Source: Pinus tabuliformis (Eukaryota > Streptophyta > Pinopsida > Pinales > Pinaceae). Taken from it: a stretch of 64,000 bases of DNA. The translations under genes and the position numbers were made by a program. A model generated the notes under the pieces. That model did no database searches, had not been told where the DNA came from, and saw only the letters and a list, made by a program, of their open reading frames with translations. The DNA lies in the NCBI GenBank assembly GCA_031772625.1, contig CM062805.1, positions 802,805,592 to 802,869,591 of the forward strand. The letters are read 5' to 3'. Below, one piece after another: positions 46,071 to 56,514 of the stretch (position 1 is the first letter of the stretch; every line of letters starts with the position of its first letter).

Positions 46071-47947
46071 ACAGAGGAAATCGGTAAATACCTGGGGACT
46101 GTGAGGCCGACGGTGTTGAAGGTTGATGAACTTACAGCGCCAGCAGCTCAGGGCATGATTTTTTTAGTTGGTGGACAATCGACATAAAACAACATGCAAG
46201 GGTGCACAACAATTGTCCAATAGAAATATGAAAAAAAAATGATTTTGGGTGAATATATGGAAAACAAGGGATTTGGCGCCTTTTTGTAAATGACGTCAGC
46301 ATGACATCACTGGTTGGGCCCGGTTACAGCAGGTGACATGGCGATGTATGACTGGGCTGACATGGAGGGATGACGCGGTGGCCATGTCGTATAGAGAGTG
46401 AAACGGCAGTTGGCGTGTCTGCTGATGTGGGCAATGACGTTGGGGCGGGAAGCAAACGGTGGTAAGCGGTATTTATTGGACCGCTTTTGGTACGGGCCTG
46501 GTAATGGTTAGAGGCCACCTGATCCAATAACAAATGGGCACGCGTCCCTGGCACTACATCACCCTCTAACAGTTTTCAGGCGCTAACGGACAGATAACAG
46601 AGGGGCTCCGAAATGCTCGATGACCGTCGGATGGGAGCGCCCAGATCCGACGACGGACGGGAGGACAAGCCGCCAACGCGATAACGGTGGGACCCAACCA
46701 TTATAAAATTATTTCTTTTGATATAGCGCAGATACACAAAACCTTGGATAAATGGTAAATGTGGGTTTACGGGAGCTTTATACAAGTGATGTGGAAAAGA
46801 GGGAATTAATATTATGAAGGGTATAGCGAGTGAGGGTTATTAAATTAACCACGTGTTAATTTAATTCCCGAACATAGCCTGGAGAACTATATACATGAAA
46901 GCCTTAGATTTTGTCATGCTTCCCAAACTTTAAAATATATGGCTATAATGCCCAAAGGGGGGGGGGTATGTACGTATTTTTGGGTTTTTGTATAAAATAT
47001 GATAATAGTAGGGGGAGGGGAACACTTAGGGAGTTAAACAGTAAGGTTAGAAGTCAATATGAATTGGAGATGTGAAAGAGGAACAGAGAGCTAAGTTTTA
47101 AGAAGTAAACTTAGATTTTGAAGCAGATGAGAGTGAGAAATGATCTTACACAAGAAATGTGGCTTTCTTGTGTGATAGAAACCAACACCTTGGCTTAATA
47201 TTTCACAAAAGATAAAGTGGTGCTAGGACTTGTTGGGTATGTCCCAAGGTCCATTGGAGGGATGTTAGAAAGGGATTTTCTGGGGGAAACAGGGGAAATT
47301 AGACATGCTTCCATATTTTGTTATCAAAATGCTGAATAGACAGCTCTGTTCTAGCCAATATAAACTTTCTTTGTCAAGCTAACATATGAAGAAAATCAGG
47401 CTTCGGCAACCCCTGTCTACCTACCCATCTTAGTACCTAGCATTTTTTGTTACTTCAGGGAGGGTGCACTTAGACTTGCAAAGCCTCAATTGATCTTTTC
47501 TTTTTCTTTTCAAATAATTTGCTATCTAAAACTACCCTTATCACTCCCAAGGGCCTAGATTAAGCAGTTGGGCGCCTTTGTTCTCTGCCTAACTACTAAT
47601 CTGCCAAGCTTAAATTGTTTGGACAGATTTTTCTTTCTCTAGTCTAGAACAGGAAATTTAAAACATGGCATGGCCCAGCTTGAACTGTTGGGCCATCCAT
47701 CAAGATAGCAGTGGCATTTTGGTTGGCCACTTTCATAGTCTTTCTTTGGGGTTCATTTCAATTATTTTTTCTGACCAATTCATTTTCTTGCCTTTTGATT
47801 ATTCTTTTAAGACATACCCTCTTTACATTTTTTAACTGTCTGTCTCCTTCACAAAAATAGAACCTTTGTGTCATCAAAGATGAACATTTTTGGCACTTCC
47901 ACTGTCAATCATGAAAAATGAAACCCTATTGATATAGGAGGCTAACA
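46071..47947 (-). repeat. Element A 5' LTR, part 2 (U3 portion)
   Basis: Continues the LTR after element B; matches 24,351-26,236 in the other LTR, including a shorter G run (10 G at 46,957-46,966 against 13). It ends GGCTAACA, then CCTTC, the second TSD copy of A. No coding region. Confidence 0.9.
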
Positions 47948-47952
47948 CCTTC

Positions 47953-48290
47953 AGATAGCAAAACTGCAGTTGAAGGCACAACATTCAAATCCACCAGAGG
48001 ATAAGGATCAATGCACCACCGTGATCACAATAGTAATGGCGGCAGTTAATAGTGTAATGACAGACTACACGAAGTTGTTTGAGCAGTCATTCGAGATCCT
48101 TACTACCCTGTAGGAGGACCCAAACATAGAGCACCTGGAGACAGAGGCGCGCAGGATATAGCAAAGATATGGTGAGGTAAAAGGGACCACGCAGATGGTT
48201 TCCCTTAAGTAGAGGCTCGCAAGGATGCTGTTATCTCAAAATCAAGACCTGATAGGCTGTTGTGATCAGGCAGACTTTAAGTAACTATTT
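47953..48290 (+). pseudogene. F third ORF, coiled-coil protein, part 2
   Basis: Continues the frame interrupted by element A: QIAKLQLKAQ, then TVITIVMAAVNSVMTDYTKL, EQSFEILTTL and LARMLLSQNQDL. Three TAG stops. It probably joins in frame to 51,793, with the captured gene segment between. Confidence 0.6.
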
Positions 48291-49282
48291 CAAACCTACT
48301 TTAGGCTGAGGCTTAGCCTCCACAACCTGAGAAGGCTCTCTCACAAGATTAAAGATTTGGATAATGAATAAGATGGCTAACTCTTGTGAAACAAAGGTAA
48401 AATGTGAGTGGTGGAAACACAATTAGAAACTATCCATTGGGCTTATGGAGTCAACCTCATTTCAATATAACAATGGTATCAACCTTACATATAAGTCAGG
48501 GCATTCAGGATTCAACACATTTAGAACATACCAGAAACATATAGAACTACACAGTTTATGAATGTATACTGGAAATTAGAGCACCATGAGTGAGTTCTAA
48601 GTGATTACACATTCATACCACTGCAAATATTGGGAAAGGAACAATACAATACATTCTGAACATCGAATCCCTCCTGAGTCTTGAGAAGCAAAGCCAATCT
48701 TATATTACTAAAGCAGAGTCTTTACATAAAGCCAAATATCAGATCTTTTCTTGAATCATTTTCCAACCCTTGGTCCATTGCTCTCTCTCTTATTTATAGA
48801 ATTATTTCCATAGCTGAGATTCCTCCTCCAGCATGAGGGGAATTCGAATTCTGCTTTCTATGACACCTATTCAAACTTTAACTAACTATTGAATGCAATA
48901 AATGGCTAAATAATTTTTTTAGAAACCTAAGAAAATTAGGAGTCTAATTCTACATCATGCTGGTAATAGCATTGATTACAATCAAATCTCGTTATCTGAC
49001 AAGTGGTCTCCTTCAGTTTAGCTTTGGTGGATGTTTTTAAAACTCCTTACTAGTCCTTAATGTATCATCTCTTTACTGCTCTTGAAAAGTAGGAAGCTGC
49101 CCTTGTTTTTCTGCTTTAGGTTTCCTTAACGATATTCGAAACCAATTCACCATGTTGTTCTTCTTTGATCACAAAAATGTACTGGAGTGTCACGTTCCTC
49201 ATGTGCTATAGACCTTTCCCATATACCTGTGTCAAGACAAAACCTCTTTGAAGCTGCTTGAATAGATTATCACTCGTGATGC
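48291..49282. other. Non-coding part of the captured-gene insertion
   Basis: No gene recognised. A short palindrome GAGGC-TTA-GCCTC lies near 48,310-48,325. I found no convincing terminal inverted repeat or TSD. Part of it may be intron or flank of the AFG1-like gene. Confidence 0.45.
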
Positions 49283-49834
49283 CTATGCTGCACAAAGTAG
49301 CTTTTCCTTGTTCTCATACATTACATCAACTAATATGACAAAACGATATGCTGATGTCCTGTTGTGTACTCCAAAAGTAGGTACACCTTCCAGTGCAAGA
49401 GTATGGAAAATGCTTGAAAAGCCCAAAATAATTTGCTGCACCCAAAGGTTTCTAACAGAGGTCTTCAAACTGGAAATAAGCACAACCATTGGCTCCAAAA
49501 GGAGTCTGTAATGTCTATTTCATGACAACTTCAACAGCTGTTGGAGTGGCCATATATCCACTTATCAATTCTTGAAATTTTTCTTTGAGCAAACGAGAAG
49601 AATCTTTGCCACAAAAATACAATCCTTTCTGAGCTGAAGTGAGCTTTCGATAGTCAGTGGAAGATCCAATCTCATGAACAACACATCGCTCCTTCAAAAG
49701 TGAGATGAAAGGCAAGAATAGATTCCTCTGAAGACCACCTTCATATAAATTATCAGGAGCCCTGTTGGAAGTGGAAACCAAGATAATTCCTTTGTTAAAT
49801 AAATGTCTAAACATCCGATTCAGGATCAATGCAT
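49283..49834 (-). pseudogene. AFG1-like ATPase gene fragment
   Basis: A piece of the AFG1/LACE1 family of mitochondrial AAA-like ATPases. Read on the minus strand from an apparent splice acceptor (TCTCCTCAG at 49,835-49,843): MFRHLFNKGIILVSTSNRAPD, NLYEGGLQRNLFLPFISLL, HEIGSSTDYRKLTSAQ, then (past a TAG) GANGCAYFQFEDLC and, after a frame change, TLALEGVP-FGVHNRTSAYRF-like sequence and DVMYENKEKLLCAA. The sensor/arginine part SNRAP is kept; the Walker A and B region and the C-terminus are absent. It cannot be functional. Confidence 0.85.
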
Positions 49835-49978
49835 CTGAGGAGAAATGAAGGCTTTATATTAAAGCTTCATTAGGCCCTACATTGTAGTCTATATATAATG
49901 CTTTTTGTTAATATCCACAATCTTACAGAACAAAACAAGCATGTAACCAATAGAGGAACATGGGCCTGCCAAAGGCCT
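49835..49978 (-). other. Spacer between AFG1-like and AARE fragments
   Basis: 144 bp. Includes the apparent AFG1-like intron end and possibly the 3' untranslated region of the AARE fragment. No frame. Confidence 0.4.
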
Positions 49979-51148
49979 TCATTTCAAGAATCTCTTAAAC
50001 CAAAGTCCAATGTTCAGAAAGCTTTCGAAATCGGATTGCGGCCTGTCAATGCTGTGTACATCATTTGGGAAAACGATGACTTTTACTTCCACCCCCTTCT
50101 CCCGCAGAGCTCGAGCATACTGCAATCCATTTGATACAGGAACCCTGAGGTCTTGCGCACCCAAAAGTAAGAGAACGGGTACTTTTACCTTTGAAATATG
50201 TCTAATTGGTGAACACTGATAAAACATGGTGATATATTCTATTGAAGGTGCTTCAGTGTAAACATTTTTCCCATTCTTTCCATATGCCTCCACATAACAC
50301 CAATCAGGAATATCTGTTGTGCCAACCATTAATGAGAGATTACACACAGGATTCCGGACAGCTGCAGCAACAAACCTATCTGGTGCCTAGCCAATTAAAT
50401 TGGTTGCAAGAAACCCTCCGTGGGAGGGAAAGTCCCTTATGAATTACTAGATCAACAACATTTATGACATCAGCCACATCCTGTCGCCCAACATTACCAG
50501 TTAGAGATTGCAAAGCCTCCTCTCCAAAGCCCAAAGAACCTCTGTAGTTTACATAAAGTAGGTTGTAGCCCATTGATGACAAAAAGGCTTGAGTTCTTGA
50601 AAAGCCTGTCAATGAAGTAGAATGTGGCCCACCATGGAGGATAACAATGAGTGGATTACAAGCATCCTCCCGAAAAGCATTTTCCTTACTTTCTGATTCA
50701 CTGGAGAATCTAGATGACACAAATATCACCTCAAAAGGCTGTTTGGCACCTTCTGTTAACAAAAATTCTTGATCTTTAACTGGAATCTTCAAAATATTAA
50801 ATTCAATTGAGGACAGCGAAGCTTTCACTTTCTCTGAATAGTCCATGAAGGGAATTGACATATCTAACCACCTCCACCTTGTTTTTTCATCATTATCCGT
50901 GTCAATTCTTGACAGACGGCCATATTTCAGTTTCAAAGGATTGGCTGGGCTGCTAGACACTGCAAGAACAATGTTATCATTCACTGCAAGAACACTCCAA
51001 GAAGAATTTAAATTCTCAGGGCTAAATCTTGAAACTTTTCCACTGACTACATGTGGGAAGAACAATGGAATTTTGAATAAGACCAACATGAACAATGTGT
51101 GGAGCTCGAATCATCTCTGGCTCAGCATTGAAATGATATGCCTGCAAC
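49979..51148 (-). pseudogene. Acylamino-acid-releasing enzyme (AARE) C-terminal fragment
   Basis: A piece of the plant acylpeptide hydrolase, a serine peptidase of the prolyl oligopeptidase family. Reading frames 51,095-50,376 and 50,347-49,979 give the end of the propeller and the alpha/beta-hydrolase domain: VILHGGPHSTSLTGFS, NYRGSLGFGEEALQSL, the nucleophile region SHGGFLATNLIG, NPVCNLSLMVGTTDIPDW, LLLGAQDLRVPVSNG (acid) and FPNDVHSIDRPQSDFE (His). A small deletion and frameshift just before SHGG and a TAG after LIG break it. It is intron-free over about 1.1 kb and ends at what looks like the natural C-terminus. Confidence 0.9.
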
Positions 51149-51325
51149 ATTTGTAACCACGATGCCTCCTCCTGCATCAAGTAGCATCTTCATCATAGAA
51201 CAGGGACCTAATGTGGTTCGAATAATATCTGCAACAGCCTTTGATGCTTGAATATTTGCATGGCACACCCTATTTCTAGTCTCCCACTTTATAACGTCAT
51301 TCAAAACGAGAACAGGAGCATACAT
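51149..51325 (-). pseudogene. CCT3: CCT-gamma chaperonin N-terminal fragment
   Basis: Starts at ATG 51,325: MYAPVLVLNDVIKWETRN, then HANIQASKAVADIIRTTLGP and MMKMLLDAGGGIVVTN, the well-known N-terminus of the gamma subunit of the cytosolic TCP-1/CCT complex. It ends abruptly after VVTN (where DGNAIL would follow) and runs into the AARE fragment. Only about 59 codons remain. It would give a chimeric start in the same orientation as the AARE piece, but the frames are broken. Confidence 0.88.
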
Positions 51326-51792
51326 GGCTGCAAGTGAAGGCGGCTAGCAGTCTGTCGAGGGAACAAATGCTAGACTGGACAAAAACCACCGAATCACAGC
51401 TGAATTCGACAAGGGAAAGTGTATAAGATGACAACTGTTGATGTAAACACAACGGATTTTGGTAAATATGACAGCTAGGGTGAGATATGCTATGGATCAA
51501 CACGAATTCCCAATTTCATAGCGCAATTAGTGCAAAATCGGTGTTTTGCACTACGAAATCACCCAGACCGGGTTTCTGCGCTATGAACTTTGAAATGAGT
51601 TTTGACATATGATATTCATGTGAGATATGAGACCAATGATAGACTAAAACAGAGAATTGACCCCATTTGACATACTAACAAGACTCTAAAACAAGATGAA
51701 GAGACTAGACCCAAAACTGACACCAACCCTTTGACAAATTTAAAAAGAATTGATGTTTAGAATTTAAAATATTTTCTCTTGAGTGATAACAG
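51326..51792. other. Flank of CCT-gamma fragment inside the insertion
   Basis: No gene. It may include the CCT-gamma 5' untranslated region or promoter. The join to F sequence is placed near 51,792 because the F coiled-coil frame resumes there (QQTKALKE). Confidence 0.4.
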
Positions 51793-52092
51793 ATGCAGCA
51801 AACAAAGGCACTTAAGGAGTAGGTGGATGCTAGTCAGCATAAAGAGGAAGTTTTGAAAGCCTGCCTACAACCGTTGATTGATGAGGCATATACCATTACA
51901 TCCTCCATTAAAGAAAATATCACGCAACTAGAAGAAACTCAGGAAAGGATTCAGGGAAAAAATTTGATGACAATGGTCACCAAACAATGCGTAAAGGAAG
52001 TCAACTGCTTAGTGCATTGTCGAACTTGTAGCAATCCAATCAGAGTTGGGAGGTCTTCACGCAAAGATGTCCACACCTATAGAGTGACTTGA
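51793..52092 (+). pseudogene. F third ORF, coiled-coil protein, part 3
   Basis: Resumes in frame with part 2: MQQTKALKE, stop, VDASQHKEEVLKACLQPLID and ITSSIKENITQLEETQERIQ, a coiled coil, and a C-terminus with CLVHCRTC. It ends at TGA about 30 bp before the LTR. Confidence 0.6.
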
Positions 52093-52110
52093 GGGAGAGT
52101 CACATTGTTT

Positions 52111-52122
52111 GTGTTGGGGGCA
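52111..52122 (+). other. F polypurine tract, copy 1
   Basis: GTGTTGGGGGCA directly before the middle LTR. The position fits a 3' LTR of copy 1. Confidence 0.5.
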
Positions 52123-53081
52123 TGTTGGGCGCGGGATCGCTCAAGAGAAGTTTTGGGGCTTAGAGCCCAGATTTTGGTCAATTTTTTAATTCTAATGTAA
52201 AGAGTCTAATTTTGTGGGCGTGGAGCAGGTAGTTGTTAAAGAGTCATAGGGTTGTCCACCCTTATTTTGATAATATAATGTCGGCTATAGAAGATCTACC
52301 CATGGTCCGCGGACAATGGGATTGTATAAATAGAGCGAAGTTCTAAGTAGTTAGGGTATCAGTAACATAATATCTAAGGAAGAATGATGTATGCGAGATA
52401 GTTTTGAAGTGTAAAGTCTAGTTTTGGGTCGTAGTGTACGAAGAGGCTCTACAGTTGAGTGCACAGAGGACTAGTAGTCTGCAGCTAAATGCTTGGACCC
52501 CTGTAGCTGAGTGCGCAGGGTGAGTCGAGTCTGTAAATAGTGGAAGTATTAATAAATAAAAGTTTCTATCAATTTTGCATCTTTATTTCCTTTTTTATGC
52601 ATCTGTTATATTGGGTATGAATTTCACTTTTAATGCTTATATGATGCGCGAATGTGTATAATTGTATTTTCTATGTGAACACAAGATAGAATATCTGTTT
52701 ACGTGAAGATAATGAAGACCTGTTAATAAGATAAGTAAGATACTTTGTGTAGTTTAAGAGATATCGCAGTTCGCTACCTTAGCAACATGAAAGGACTTTA
52801 GCCCCTAGTTAGGGCTGCGCGAAAGTTGACTATAACAAATTGCAAAGGTACTGAAGGGTAGAATAGTGTGTTAAGCAACCTGCACGAAGAAAGGTTTAGT
52901 TGGACTAAACTGACATCACATCCATCTCAAGGGTGCGGAAAATTGGTTCCAGCATCCCCCCATACCGCTTCAGGTGAGACTTCAGTCAACGCTCTGCGGG
53001 GTGATGGTGAAAGGGCCAATAGTGTAGCAATTTGTTTGGAAAAATAACTTTGAACCTGGGTCAGGCACCCAAAATCCAACA
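52123..53081 (+). repeat. F-family middle LTR shared by both copies
   Basis: 959 bp, identical in length to 6,418-7,376. TATA-like TATAAATA at 52,325-52,332. It ends CCAACA and is followed by AATGGTTC, the internal start of copy 2. Confidence 0.85.
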
Positions 53082-53170
53082 AATGGTTCTATTGAGAGGA
53101 CTGAAATCTACATGAGAGATGTGTGATGTCGTATCATTGGAATCCAAGTAAGACAAAGATTAAAGGCTAG

Positions 53171-53590
53171 TTGGATAGAAGAATTCACGAGTTCACGGCG
53201 TAGGAGAACAAAAATCAATGACTATCAAAAGAAGAGTGGCTAGACAGCTACCTGTATACAAAGATCCATGAAATATTTTTTGTGTCCTTCCCTACTGAGC
53301 TATACGAGTGGATCACGAAGCTAGCAGATAGCCGAGGAAGGTGTAAACTTGACGTTCCTATTTTGTGGACCCTAGAGATAGTGCAAAGATTGGAAACATC
53401 GGAGAATAAGATCGCACGCACCGTCAATCATTGGCTCGATCGTATTATAGGAGGATTCATTACTGAGTTCGTGGTTGACACCTTAGTTAGCTACAGGGAG
53501 GCAGAGTGATGCTTTCTCAAAGGACCGTGAGGTAAGTACGTAAAGTCTTTCAATACTTGGATTAAGATGTTGTTGTGTGAAAAGAGGGTT
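53171..53590 (+). pseudogene. F leader ORF, copy 2
   Basis: Counterpart of 7,466-7,891 with a TAG and TGA early and a later TGA. The best open part is 53,282-53,509 (FPTELYEWITKLADSRGR, VNHWLDRIIGGFITEFV). No known domain. Confidence 0.5.
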
Positions 53591-53769
53591 ATATAGTTAC
53601 TTTTATGTTTAGAGCTACACGAAGTGGAAGGGTTTATAGGGATGAAGGAAATAAGGGTCCAGAAAATAGCCCCTTGATTTCACCTCTACGAGGAAACGAG
53701 GAAGAGCTCACAAAGGTCTCTCCGCAAAGTGCTATTCATCTGATAAGACAAAGAATTCTGTGAATTCCA

Positions 53770-54350
53770 CCTCCACCCACACCACCACCAGCTTCACCTC
53801 CATCACCTCCATCTTCACCCATACCAACTCCACCACCACTATGATTCAATCTGGCAAGCACAATGAAGCTTACTATGTTTAAATGTTTGGGAAATGAGGC
53901 TCCGGACCAATTCTGGTTCATAAGCGCTGTATGGGAAGTGCAAGGTGTTACAGATGACCATATAAAGAAAGCGATGTTGGTTAGCACCCTGGAGGATCGT
54001 GTGCTAACTTGGTATATTAAGTACTCCAACGATAACCCAAATGTGAGAGTTACAGATATCCAAACATCGATAAATAGAGAATTAGCAGGCCTAAATCTAA
54101 AGTGCGGTTGATCATTGGATTTAAAGAGATTACGATGCTACCAGGTGAGACTCCTTGGGAGCTGGATCAAAGGCTGAAATGTACAATTTGTGAAGCCAAT
54201 ATGAATCTAACAAATGGACAACATCATGGGTGGTTTGTACCTTCGCTGCTACCACATTTAAGGAGTGCACTATCGCAAAAAAAGATAACACCTTAGGCAG
54301 AGGCCTTAGACATTGCTATGAGGCTACACCATGATGCAAGATCCTAATTT
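53770..54350 (+). pseudogene. F Gag core, copy 2
   Basis: Proline-rich start, then MKLTMFKCLGNEAPDQFW, VTDDHIKKAMLVSTLEDRVL and TWYIKYSNDNPNVRV, followed after a one-base frame change by ITMLPGETPWELDQRLK and LLPHLRSALSQKK. This is the Ty3/gypsy Gag core pattern. Copy 1 lacks this part. Gag would assemble the particle. Confidence 0.75.
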
Positions 54351-54453
54351 GGGAATTCAGCAAATCTACGTGCAGTTGAAGAATCTGTGCCTTGAGATGT
54401 AGAGCCTGAAATAGGAAAGGACAGTTCGACCAGAAGTGCATGATGAATTGTGG

Positions 54454-54978
54454 TGCGTAAAATGCAAGAGCCAGGGTCATGACAAAGACCACTACCTGTT
54501 TTTTACAAACTACCTCGCAGGAGGAGGACCGATGCCATAAAGACTAGAAGCTTAAGCAAGACCTAGTGCAGTGCCTACTTTGTGGTGCACAATCTGTTAA
54601 ATAGCTGGAAAACATGCCACAGACTATTGTCACTTGTTACAAAAGTATATGCAAAATTCACAATAGTTGTTCTGCAACTTTTGTAGGTCAGTGGGACATG
54701 ATGAGTGTACCTGTAGACATTATGAGTTGATGATGGATAGAACACTCACCTACAGAGTTCAATCTGAAACGTGGCCCCTTGACCAAAATTTCAGAATGGC
54801 GCGAACAGGATTTCAGGGGCGTGGACGAGGCCGAGGCGAAGGAGAATCTGGGAGAGGTCACGAATAGTTTATTTGCTACAATTGTGGAAGGCCAGGACAC
54901 TATGCCCATGATTGCACTAGTCCAATGCACCCGTCATGCAAGTATTTCATGTTTCTCGATCATGATACAGAAGATTGT
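54454..54978 (+). pseudogene. Five zinc-knuckle-like motifs in F Gag, copy 2
   Basis: One frame contains five CCHC-type motifs: 54,454 (CVKCKSQGHDKDHY, last C changed), 54,586 (CTIC...HATDYC with a stop inside), 54,673 (CNFCRSVGHDECTC), 54,874 (CYNCGRPGHYAHDC) and 54,937 (CKYF...HDTEDC, second C changed). All starts are separated by multiples of three. Retrotransposon Gags commonly have one or two. An RGRGRG-like basic stretch lies between the third and fourth in another frame. Confidence 0.7.
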
Positions 54979-55044
54979 CCTACGATGATAGTTAGGATAC
55001 GCAATAAAGGAGTGCTACAACCTCCCCCAACTCAGAACTTGTAG

Positions 55045-55395
55045 ATGATGAGGTCTGAACTGCACGAGGAAGACCCGAATGTAGATATTGTGCTCCGAAG
55101 TGGTATTGTGATGGGAGATGACAAAGGCAAACAGCCAGAAGATAGTACGAGGGTTTGCAAAGCTCTGGTGAAGGAAGCAAAGTTTGATTTGGAGCGCACT
55201 CATGAAACCTTCATGGAAGCTAAGAAGAGCTTCGTTGATGCCTCCACTTCAAGAAGCAAAGATAAACCAGAGCTGGAAATGGACCCATCCATCTTGACAA
55301 CTTTCCTTGAAACATGTATGAAGTTACTGCGTGACAATAAGGCTGTGAAAGGGTTACAAGAACACATCAGCAGATGCACTGGGACCATGCTATGA
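55045..55395 (+). pseudogene. F post-knuckle Gag segment, copy 2
   Basis: Better copy of 8,517-8,765: 116 codons open, with KFDLERTHETFMEAKKSFVD, KPELEMDPSIL and CMKLLRDNKAVKGLQ. No known domain. It contains one unit of the block duplicated in copy 1. Confidence 0.5.
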
Positions 55396-55479
55396 GAACC
55401 AGGCGTATTCCAGAATATCAGAAAACATAAAACAAAAACAGGACGAGAAATGAGGCTTACAACGTAGATCAGAGAATAT

Positions 55480-55860
55480 GAGATGGATCAAGTCATTCTG
55501 GATTTCGTATCATATGTGAATGTCCTACCAAATCAGACATGTGAGTGAAAGGGAAGACCTATGTTGTAATGGTCTCTGATTCAGCTGAGAATGGAAAATA
55601 AATAGAATATAATACCTATGGGGCGATTGCAGGTAATAACTGTGGATATTGAGGGAGCGAGCGTGCTAGCGGATTTTGAGGTAATAGATATTGTTGATGA
55701 AAGCAATCCCTACCCTGTGCTCCTAGGAATTGACTGGGCCACTGACATGAACGGGGTAATTAATTTGAAGAAGTGGAAAATGATCTTTGAAAAGAAGTCA
55801 CTATGCGTAATTATACCCCTGGACCATGTTGAAGGATCATGCTATACGGAGTCGGTCTGA
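55480..55860 (+). pseudogene. F protease, copy 2
   Basis: QVILDFVSYVNVLPNQT stands where copy 1 has ILDLGSYVNVLP, so the active-site glycine is lost. The C-terminal half is open (GRLQVITVDIEGASVLADFE, VLLGIDWATDMNGVINLKK). Confidence 0.65.
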
Positions 55861-55919
55861 AACTATGAGAGCAATGATGATTCAGACTGTATTTATAAGA
55901 TAACAACATGAGACCAAGA

Positions 55920-56450
55920 CTGGGTGAATCCCATCATGGATGGACAGGTTAAATGGGAATGTGAGAGCTCCTACACTTCATATTTTGATAGAGAAATAGA
56001 GTGATGGTAGAATCGGTTACACGAGGTAGCTACGCTGAATTACAATATGATGACAACGTCGCTGCACTGCATGTCGATAGAAGTAAGAGATCTGCCTGCT
56101 TATGATGGTCTAAATTAGGTATATACCTTCTTGGATTCCTTTTAATGGGAGGTACCAGAAAAGCAATGCTTCCAGGCCTTGGATTGGGTACTGTGTGCTA
56201 CACTCGCGAGATGGTAGGGTACACATAAAGGCAGCTTTGATGATTGGCATGAATGTAGGAGAATGATGAAAGTACGGTTTAGGAAGCCTAAGATGTGATT
56301 GGCAGACAAGTATGATGAACAGGATGACCCATGCGCACATCTGGCCAAGTGGATGCAAGCCTATGTAGAGAAGCCCCAACCTGCACAGAGGCACACATAG
56401 TCCACACTAAAATACATGCTCAATAAGGATGTGTTGGGGGGCGACCTTGC
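55920..56450 (+). pseudogene. Second Gag-like domain, F copy 2
   Basis: Counterpart of 9,294-9,800 with more stops. It keeps the EVRDLPAYDGL start and the HEGSFDDWHECRRMMKV-like end. Same position after protease. Confidence 0.5.
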
Positions 56451-56514
56451 AGATGGCTTTTAATGTTGGGAAAACATTATGCAGGAAGAGAAGCCACGTA
56501 CAAGATTCTATGTG

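Larger units (their letters stand above)
19179..47947 (-). mobile_element. Element A: giant Ty3/gypsy element with 7-kb coding LTRs
   Basis: Minus-strand element. The LTRs are 19,179-26,236 (3' LTR) and 32,943-38,172 plus 46,071-47,947 (5' LTR, split by element B). On the plus strand they begin TGTTATCAC and end GCTAACA. TSD CCTTC at 19,174-19,178 and 47,948-47,952. Without B it is about 20.9 kb. Internal domain order in the coding direction: Gag, protease, extra RNase H, RT, degenerate RNase H, integrase. Each LTR carries a 1.2-kilocodon coiled-coil ORF. The primer-binding site type and dual RNase H point to the Tat/Ogre-like side of gypsy. Inactive: several stops and a frameshift. Confidence 0.92.

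Noticed and set aside
49979-51148. Purely processed (retro-copied) origin of the captured segment
   Set aside because: The AFG1-like piece begins at what looks like a splice acceptor with intron sequence before it, and no poly(A) tract is seen, so RNA copying cannot explain all of it.
49283-51325. Functional AARE, CCT-gamma or AFG1-like genes
   Set aside because: Each is a partial domain with stops or frameshifts, and the CCT-gamma piece ends after about 59 codons.
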